Position numbers and translations under genes: made by a program. Source: an uncultured Blautia sp. (lineage in GTDB: Bacteria; Bacillota; Clostridia; Lachnospirales; Lachnospiraceae). Taken from it: a stretch of 9,518 nucleotides of DNA. Under the pieces are notes generated by a model. The model did not search any database. It saw only the letters and a program-made list of their open reading frames with translations, and was not told the origin of the DNA. Shown piece after piece: positions 1-5,031 of this stretch; the first letter of the stretch is position 1; each line of letters opens with the position of its first letter. The stretch covers positions 1 to 9,518 of the forward strand of contig URYM01000054.1 in assembly GCA_900552095.1 (NCBI GenBank), in the 5' to 3' direction.

Positions 1-51
1 AGATCTACACGCGTAAGATCGTCGGCAGCGTCAGATGTGTATAAGAGACAG
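1..51 (+). other. Illumina Nextera i5 adapter (sequencing artefact)
   Basis: These bases match the Nextera library structure exactly and in order. Bases 1-10 (AGATCTACAC) are the end of P5. Bases 11-18 (GCGTAAGA) are an 8-base i5 index. Bases 19-32 (TCGTCGGCAGCGTC) are the read-1 primer part. Bases 33-51 (AGATGTGTATAAGAGACAG) are the Tn5 mosaic end. Genomic DNA therefore begins at about base 52. The segment is untrimmed library sequence at a contig end, not a transposon in the organism. Its ATG at 35 gives the false N-terminus MCIRDS, a peptide produced by reading the mosaic end in this frame, which runs open into the first gene by chance. Confidence 0.98.
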
Positions 52-52
52 T

Positions 53-3000
53 ACGCTGGGCGATCTGGTGGAAGCAAAGGTGCGTGTGAAAGTTACGGCG
101 GACGGAACTACAATTACCGGTATGAATTTTCAGGAGGGCGGCACGCTTGAACTGAAACCGGGCGAGAAGAAAATCCTTACTCCGGTATTTACCCCGGAAC
201 TTTCGGAAGGCGAGACGGCTCCGGTTCCAAAATGGACTTCTTCAAAACCGGAGGTGGCTTCGGTGGATGCCGCATCCGGTGAGATCACAGCGCTGATCCC
301 TGGTGAGACCGAGATCACAGCGGTGATCACCAATAATCAGGGGGCTGAAGTAAAGGCATCTTGTGCGTTGACGGTTGCATCAGTTCCAGCAGAGGGGATT
401 CTCCTTGATCAGGATGCGCTGGATCTGAATGCAGGAGATACCGCTCAGATTAATGCCCGCTTTACCCCGGATAATGCAACGGAGTTTCCTCAGCTGACCT
501 GGAGTTCTGAGAATGATCAGATTGCTTCTGTAAAAGGTGAGGGTACCCAGGCGGTGATCACAGCTGTAAAGGGCGGTATGACGCGGATTACCGTTTCAGG
601 AAACGGACTGAGTGCTTCCTGTGAAGTTACAGTGACCGGAAGTCAGCAGCAGGAGGCTATGCTGGAAGATATTCAGTTCAGCAGAACGGAAGGCGGGGAT
701 GGAGGTTATGAAGTAAAGTCTCCCCTGGATCCGGAGAAAAAGGAATGTACCATTCTGGTATCCGAGAAAGAAACGGAGCTTTATGTGAAGCCGGTGCTGC
801 GGAATGGCCTGGAGGGGGCTTCCCTTTCTGTTACGTATACGTCTACCAGAGATTCCAAAGAGGTGACAGAAAAACTGGAGAACGGACAATATACCCGTCT
901 TTCCAAAAATCCTCTGAAACGGGCGGCTGATAATACAGCGGATCTGAAAGTGAAGATTGCGGCCGGTGAGCAGACCGAGGAATATGTGGTTCATGTAGTG
1001 CGGGAGACTGTGGTGTCTAAGATTGATCTGGCAGATCAGGATGGCAATACACTTTATTATACTCCGAAGTTTGATACAAATATCCGGGAATATAAGGTGA
1101 ATGTGCTGGATACGGTGACGGCTGTTCATATGGATCTGTCTGCTTATGATAAGGACAGTGTGCTGACTGTAAATGGAGAGAAGGCAGAGGGAAAGAAATT
1201 TGATCTTCCAATCACCAAAGATTCCACGCAGGCACTGATCCGGGCGGAGCAGGAAGGGATAGATGCGGCAGGATATACGCTGACGATCAACAGAGTGAAG
1301 GCAGCCGGCCTGACGGTGACGGTAGATCCGGCAGACGCTGTAGTTGCAGTCTATAACAACAAGGGAGATCGGATCTGGGAGAAAGACGGTGTTTATCCTT
1401 TGATGCCCGGCGAAGAATACACCTACACGGTGACAAAAGCAGGCTATATTTCTCAGTCCGGGACTCTGATGATAGAAGGAGCGGACAGCCGCAGCTTTAA
1501 ACTGGAGAAAGCTCCGGAGACACAGCTTCCGGATCTGGATGCTGACTGGCCCGGATTCCGCAGGGATCCCAGCAATCAGGCAATTACTGAGAGCCAGACG
1601 CCCACGGACAGAAACTCTGTGGATCTGAAGTGGGAGACTCAGTTTGGAAAATATACAACCACATCTGCACCGTCAACACCGATTATTGTAGATGATAAGA
1701 TTTATACGTATTCCGGGGATCAGCTTTTAATGCTGGATAAGAAGACAGGCGAAGTGATCAAACAGACAAAGATGGCCGGGCGCAGCAGCTTTGCGATTAA
1801 CCCGCCGGCTTATGGCGATGGCATGATCTTTGTGGCGCTGACCGGGAAAATACAGGCATTCAATGCTAAGACCCTGGAATCTCTCTGGGTTTACACAGAC
1901 CGTCTGGGAGGGCAGCCGAACTGCACAGTGCGCTATGATGACGGTTATCTCTATACCGGTTACTGGACGGGAAGAAAAGGTGGAAATATGGTATGTATTC
2001 CGGTAACCGATGAAGATCCTGCTCAGCCGCTGGAAGAGAAGAAGGCAGCCTGGACAATGTTTGACAGCGGTGGATTTTACTGGGCAGGCAGCTGGACCAA
2101 TGAAAAATACGTGATGGTTGGTTCTGACCTGGGACTTCTGTACTGTCTTGACAAGAGAAGCGGTGAGGTTGTTCAGAAGATTGACACAAATGAGCTGACA
2201 GGAAACACGACAGCTGAAATCCGTTCGGATATTTCCTACTATAAGAACAGGATCTATTTTACCAGCAAGGGAGGATGGCTGTTCTCTTACAATCTGAAAG
2301 AAGACGGAACGATTGATACAGAGCATGTGATCCAGCCGCTGAAGCTGGGGAATATGAGTACCAGTACGCCTCTGGTGTATAATGGCCGGGCTTATGTAGG
2401 CGTTACATATGGCGGTAATTTTGACGGTACTTATGGAATTCAGGTGGTGGATGTGGACGAAGCTACCGGGGCTCTGGCTAAGGCTTACCAGCTGGAAACA
2501 GACGGTTATCCTCAGACTTCCGGTGTGATGAGTACCGGATACGTGGATCAGGATGGATATGTATATGTATATTTCCTGACGAATTCACCGAGAGGAACAC
2601 TTTATGTTGTAAAAGATAAAAAAGGACTGACGCAGGCAGATCCGGCCAGCGGAGAACTCTATATTCCCAATCATGAACAGTTCTGTATCAGCGGAATTGC
2701 CGTGGACAGCGAGGGAACGCTTTACTTCAAGAATGATTCAGCCTGGATGATGGCGCTGGGAAAAGCAGACCTGTATCTTACAGATGTAAAGGTAAGCGGA
2801 GGCAATGCAGTTCTGGACGGAGGAGCGGCATTTAACGGAGCAAAAGACAGTCATGTGATTCAGGCGGATGCGGGGACAGAGACAATTCATCTGGAAGTGG
2901 CTGCTTCGACGGATGCGGAAGTCAGCATCAATGGAACAGCCGGAACCGCGCAGGATATTACATTGAAGGACGGACAGGCAAAAGCGGAGGTGCGTCTGAG

Positions 3001-3592
3001 CAAGGGAGCTTCGGTAAGAGCATATACGTTTTATGTGACAACGGAGAGCGCGCTGAGCAAACTGACGGTTACTACGATCCGAAACGGTGAGGAAGAGGGC
3101 AAACTGAATTTCAGACCTGCTTTTGATCCCCTTACAGAGAACTATACAGTGGAAAACCACGACAAGGCACAGACACTTTATCTGTGGGCGACGGCGGCAG
3201 GCAGCGAAGATACAGTCAAAGCGACTGCAATCAGCGGAGTCAAAGGAAAGGCTGAGGGAGAAGAGCTTCGTAAGAATCAGGGCAATGTGAAGTCTGGCTG
3301 GCAGGTAGAACCGGAGAATGCGGATACACCGGCGAAGGTGAAGGTAACCGTTACGGATAAGGATGGAAGCCGGATAAAAGAGTATGTACTGAGTATCGGT
3401 GGAGAAGCTGCCGGACTGCCGGGCGATTTGAACGGCGACGGGATCCTTACCATGGCGGATGCAGAAGTGCTCTTAAATGAGATTGCAGAGAGTGCGGGCG
3501 CAGACCTGGGGATCGCGGATTTAAATGGTGACGGAGAAATCAGTATGGCAGATGTGGAGCTGCTTCTGAGCAGGATTCAGGAGCAGGAGTAA
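53..3592 (+). CDS. 5'-truncated multidomain surface protein: Big2, cadherin-like, PQQ-type propeller, dockerin
   Basis: Partial gene. The N-terminus is lost at the contig end and replaced by adapter, so no signal peptide is visible. Residues are counted from the codon at 53; 1179 remain. In order: Big2 Ig-like domains at about 19-107 (WTSSKPEVASVD) and 112-195 (WSSENDQIASV); cadherin-like beta-sandwiches at about 202-318 and 319-415 (YYTPKFDTNIREYKV); a PEGA-like region at about 417-485; a beta-propeller at about 499-902 with eight blade-like units, several of the form 'IYTYSGDQLLMLDKKTGEV'; cadherin-like sandwiches at about 904-996 and 998-1115; and a type I-like dockerin at 1122-1176. No catalytic enzyme domain is seen. 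PQQ-type propellers of this kind in Gram-positives often act as binding or scaffolding folds, and quinone binding is not shown. The protein is inferred to be exported and held at the surface by its dockerin, probably by the cohesin-like protein encoded 12 bases downstream. Its ligand is unknown. Confidence 0.93.
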   Translation, partial: TLGDLVEAKVRVKVTADGTTITGMNFQEGGTLELKPGEKKILTPVFTPELSEGETAPVPKWTSSKPEVASVDAASGEITALIPGETEITAVITNNQGAEVKASCALTVASVPAEGILLDQDALDLNAGDTAQINARFTPDNATEFPQLTWSSENDQIASVKGEGTQAVITAVKGGMTRITVSGNGLSASCEVTVTGSQQQEAMLEDIQFSRTEGGDGGYEVKSPLDPEKKECTILVSEKETELYVKPVLRNGLEGASLSVTYTSTRDSKEVTEKLENGQYTRLSKNPLKRAADNTADLKVKIAAGEQTEEYVVHVVRETVVSKIDLADQDGNTLYYTPKFDTNIREYKVNVLDTVTAVHMDLSAYDKDSVLTVNGEKAEGKKFDLPITKDSTQALIRAEQEGIDAAGYTLTINRVKAAGLTVTVDPADAVVAVYNNKGDRIWEKDGVYPLMPGEEYTYTVTKAGYISQSGTLMIEGADSRSFKLEKAPETQLPDLDADWPGFRRDPSNQAITESQTPTDRNSVDLKWETQFGKYTTTSAPSTPIIVDDKIYTYSGDQLLMLDKKTGEVIKQTKMAGRSSFAINPPAYGDGMIFVALTGKIQAFNAKTLESLWVYTDRLGGQPNCTVRYDDGYLYTGYWTGRKGGNMVCIPVTDEDPAQPLEEKKAAWTMFDSGGFYWAGSWTNEKYVMVGSDLGLLYCLDKRSGEVVQKIDTNELTGNTTAEIRSDISYYKNRIYFTSKGGWLFSYNLKEDGTIDTEHVIQPLKLGNMSTSTPLVYNGRAYVGVTYGGNFDGTYGIQVVDVDEATGALAKAYQLETDGYPQTSGVMSTGYVDQDGYVYVYFLTNSPRGTLYVVKDKKGLTQADPASGELYIPNHEQFCISGIAVDSEGTLYFKNDSAWMMALGKADLYLTDVKVSGGNAVLDGGAAFNGAKDSHVIQADAGTETIHLEVAASTDAEVSINGTAGTAQDITLKDGQAKAEVRLSKGASVRAYTFYVTTESALSKLTVTTIRNGEEEGKLNFRPAFDPLTENYTVENHDKAQTLYLWATAAGSEDTVKATAISGVKGKAEGEELRKNQGNVKSGWQVEPENADTPAKVKVTVTDKDGSRIKEYVLSIGGEAAGLPGDLNGDGILTMADAEVLLNEIAESAGADLGIADLNGDGEISMADVELLLSRIQEQE
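3416..3580 (+). other. Dockerin domain (type I-like) at the C-terminus of the first gene
   Basis: Two EF-hand-like calcium loops are clear. The first is DLNGDGILTMAD (ligand positions D1125, N1127, D1129, T1133, D1136). The second is DLNGDGEISMAD (D1156, N1158, D1160, S1164, D1167). Each is followed by a helix (AEVLLNEI and VELLLSRI). All expected calcium ligands are present in both repeats, so the domain looks intact. Dockerins bind cohesin domains and attach proteins to scaffolds. The two residues that usually set cohesin specificity (loop positions 10 and 11) are Met-Ala in both repeats. Confidence 0.93.
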
Positions 3593-3604
3593 AGGAGAAG
3601 AAAG

Positions 3605-4891
3605 ATGAGAAAAAAAGGAAAATGGATGGGTGTGCTGGCCGGAGCGCTTATGATGGTAGCTGCCGCTGCAACAGGCAGGGAGACAAAAGCGGCTGTGGTG
3701 CCGGAGGTATCATTTACGATTGGAAGCATTGACGCCCAGGTGGGAGATACTGTAGACGTTACGATGCACTGGACCGGAAAGGGAACCAGCGGAGCTTCCT
3801 GCACCATGCAGTATGATCATCAGGCACTGGAACTGCAGGGGAATGTGTCCTTTGAGGGGGCGATTATGACTGCGCCTCACGGAGACAAGTTTGGATTTCT
3901 GGGAGCGGATGTGACAATTACGGCAAAGTTTAAAGTTTTAAGCTGTAAGAATTCTCAGGATCTTGTACTTAAGACCAATTATGCGAGTCAGGGAGCTGAT
4001 TCTGTAGACTACTGGAAGAACTATACCGGAAAGGTAAATATTGCACATCCGGAAGATCAGAAGCAGACCGATGAGAAGCTTCCCAATTGTACGGAGGATG
4101 GATACAGAAGAGTTACCTGTGGAATGTGTGGAAAGGAGATTTCCAATGAGACACTTCCAAAGACCGGACATACAGCAGGTGACTGGAAGGTGACTAAGGA
4201 ACCTACCTGTGCGGAAGAGGGAACGAAAGAAATTCACTGTACTGTATGTGATGCCCTGATGGAGACTCAGGTGATTCCGGCTACAGGAGCTCATGATTAT
4301 GAATGGAAAGTGGTAAAAGAAGCCAGCTGCACGGAAAAAGGTTCCAAAGAGGGAACCTGCAAGGTGTGCCATGCAACTACTGAAGAAGAGATCCCGGTAA
4401 AGGCACATACCATGGGAGAGTGGAAAGTATCGAAAGAGCCGACTTGTACAGAAGCGGGAACAGAGATAAGAATCTGCTCTGAGTGTAAAAAATATGAGGA
4501 AACTCGTGAACTGAAAGCGCTGGGACATAAGTGGGCTGTAAATGACAGCACAGATAAGGATGGCTGGAAAGTAGTAAAAGAGGCAACTAAGGAAGAAGAA
4601 GGAAGTAAGGAGCGTGTCTGCTCCCGCTGTGATTATAAAGAGACAGCGGCTATCGAAAAGTTAGAGCAGGGAGGCGGAAAGCCGATAGTTACTCCCGGAG
4701 GCGACAAACCGACGACTACTCCGAAGCCGGGAACGACTGTAAAACCGACTGCAGCGCCGGGGAAAGGCAGTGGTTCTGCAGCCAAGACGGGTGATACTAC
4801 GGCAGTAGGACTTTACACAGCAGTTGCCCTGGCAGCAGTGGCAGGTCTGGGAGTACTGGCTGTAAAAAAGAGAAAACACAGCCACAATTAA
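3605..4891 (+). CDS. Secreted cohesin-like protein with Cys/His repeats and sortase-like tail
   Basis: 428 residues, with AAAGGAG at 3591-3597 placed seven bases before the ATG. Residues 1-29 form a signal peptide: basic MRKKGK, a hydrophobic core, and probable cleavage after TKA. Residues 33-146 resemble a cohesin fold: VSFTIGSIDAQVGDTVDV, then MQYDHQALEL, then ITAKFKVLS, and a closing strand near 141-147. This is shorter than typical cohesins of about 140 residues. Residues 159-350 hold four Cys-x9-Cys-x2-Cys repeats of about 40 residues plus a degenerate fifth. Residues 355-390 are a Gly/Thr/Pro-rich linker of the wall-spanning type. The end has S-AAKTGD, a hydrophobic helix at about 399-420, and KKRKHSHN: the layout of a sortase signal, but without the usual LP. 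The likely role is a wall-anchored receptor for dockerin proteins, with the dockerin gene directly upstream in the same transcript. The cohesin call rests on pattern only. Confidence 0.9.
   Translation: MRKKGKWMGVLAGALMMVAAAATGRETKAAVVPEVSFTIGSIDAQVGDTVDVTMHWTGKGTSGASCTMQYDHQALELQGNVSFEGAIMTAPHGDKFGFLGADVTITAKFKVLSCKNSQDLVLKTNYASQGADSVDYWKNYTGKVNIAHPEDQKQTDEKLPNCTEDGYRRVTCGMCGKEISNETLPKTGHTAGDWKVTKEPTCAEEGTKEIHCTVCDALMETQVIPATGAHDYEWKVVKEASCTEKGSKEGTCKVCHATTEEEIPVKAHTMGEWKVSKEPTCTEAGTEIRICSECKKYEETRELKALGHKWAVNDSTDKDGWKVVKEATKEEEGSKERVCSRCDYKETAAIEKLEQGGGKPIVTPGGDKPTTTPKPGTTVKPTAAPGKGSGSAAKTGDTTAVGLYTAVALAAVAGLGVLAVKKRKHSHN
3701..4048 (+). other. Short cohesin-like domain
   Basis: Residues 33-148 of the second gene. 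They carry the hallmarks of the cohesin/carbohydrate-binding-like jelly roll: an opening strand followed by 'AQVGDTVDV' (the family's A-x-x-G-D-x-V pattern), the strand MQYDHQALELQG (family pattern F-x-L-x-Y-D-x-x-x-L-E), and a late strand VTITAKFKVLS (family pattern x-I-x-F-K-V). It is about 25-30 residues shorter than classical type I cohesins, mostly in the middle. The pairing with the dockerin upstream is inferred from adjacency. It could instead be another beta-sandwich of the same superfamily. Confidence 0.68.
4079..4654 (+). repeat. Four to five ~40-residue Cys/His repeats (protein-level tandem repeat)
   Basis: The repeats follow W-K-V-x-K-E-x-x-C-T-E-x-G, then C-x-x-C, then a short turn and usually GH. 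First cysteines fall at 162, 202, 242 and 281. CxxC pairs fall at 172/175, 212/215, 252/255 and 291/294. Histidines fall at 189, 230, 268 and 308. The first Cys to CxxC spacing is exactly ten residues every time. A fifth copy (about 320-350) keeps the WKVVKEA motif and C339/C342 but lacks the first Cys and the final His. The first copy lacks the Trp segment. Such repeats occur in surface proteins of gut Clostridia. Possible roles are a stalk stabilised by metal or disulfide bonds; neither is shown. Confidence 0.88.
4769..4888 (+). other. Sortase-like C-terminal sorting signal with non-canonical motif
   Basis: Residues 389-428 of the cohesin-like protein contain AAKTGD (392-397), a hydrophobic segment (VGLYTAVALAAVAGLGVLAV) and a basic tail (KKRKHSHN). 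The order and spacing are those of a Gram-positive wall-anchoring signal. The canonical LPxTG Leu-Pro is replaced by Ala-Ala while Lys-Thr-Gly-Asp is kept. No sortase gene is in the window. If no sortase accepts this motif, the segment would still work as a C-terminal membrane anchor. Confidence 0.72.
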
Positions 4892-4922
4892 AAAGGTAAT
4901 CGAATAGCGGTGCCGGAGGAGA

Positions 4923-4960
4923 CACGGCCGCGGGATACAGATACCCGCAGCCGTGCTTTT
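4923..4960 (+). terminator. GC-rich hairpin with short T run after the cohesin-like gene
   Basis: CACGGC (4923-4928) pairs with GCCGTG (4950-4955), and GCGGG (4930-4934) pairs with CCCGC (4944-4948). One C/A mismatch separates the two stems, and the loop is nine bases (ATACAGATA). CTTTT follows. An outer stem, GTGCCG (4910-4915) with CGGCAC (4961-4966), nests the whole structure. The stem is strong but the T run is only four bases, so it may be a weak terminator, an attenuator or an mRNA-stabilising end. Confidence 0.5.
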
Positions 4961-4974
4961 CGGCACATAAAATC

Positions 4975-5004
4975 AAATTCGCTCTTTTTGAGGGAAGTTT
5001 TTTT
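4975..5004 (+). terminator. Imperfect hairpin followed by seven Ts upstream of the DUF4430 gene
   Basis: TTCGCTC (4978-4984) pairs with GAGGGAA (4990-4996) around a five-T loop, with one internal G-G mismatch. One more mismatch outward, AA (4975-4976) can pair with TT (4998-4999). A run of seven Ts ends at 5004. The layout is that of an intrinsic terminator, but the stem is weak. It sits only 27 bases before the next start codon, so it could limit read-through into the downstream group. I see no convincing -35/-10 pair between it and the ATG. Confidence 0.38.
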
Positions 5005-5031
5005 GCTGTAAAGGGATAACTGGAAATTATT

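Noticed and set aside
33..51. Tn5-like transposon end
   Set aside because: It is the engineered mosaic end of the library kit joined to the primer and index, not a resident mobile element.
35..52. ATG at 35 as the true start of the first gene
   Set aside because: It lies inside the Nextera mosaic end. There is no ribosome binding site and the protein begins mid-domain, so the gene is truncated.
281..330. Near-repeat of GAGATCACAGCG 30 bases apart, with a GGTGATCACC palindrome
   Set aside because: It encodes the EITALIPGETEITAVI strand pattern normal for Big2 domains. Codon reuse explains it.
596..1129. Long open frames on the minus strand, for example here and at 1727-2326
   Set aside because: They lie antisense within a clearly coding gene. 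Their products are Cys/His/Arg-rich without domains, and no start signals are seen.
4910..4970. Possible cobalamin riboswitch upstream of the DUF4430 gene
   Set aside because: GCCGGAGGAGAC resembles the closing box of that riboswitch, but the conserved core upstream is absent and the coding end of the previous gene leaves too little room.
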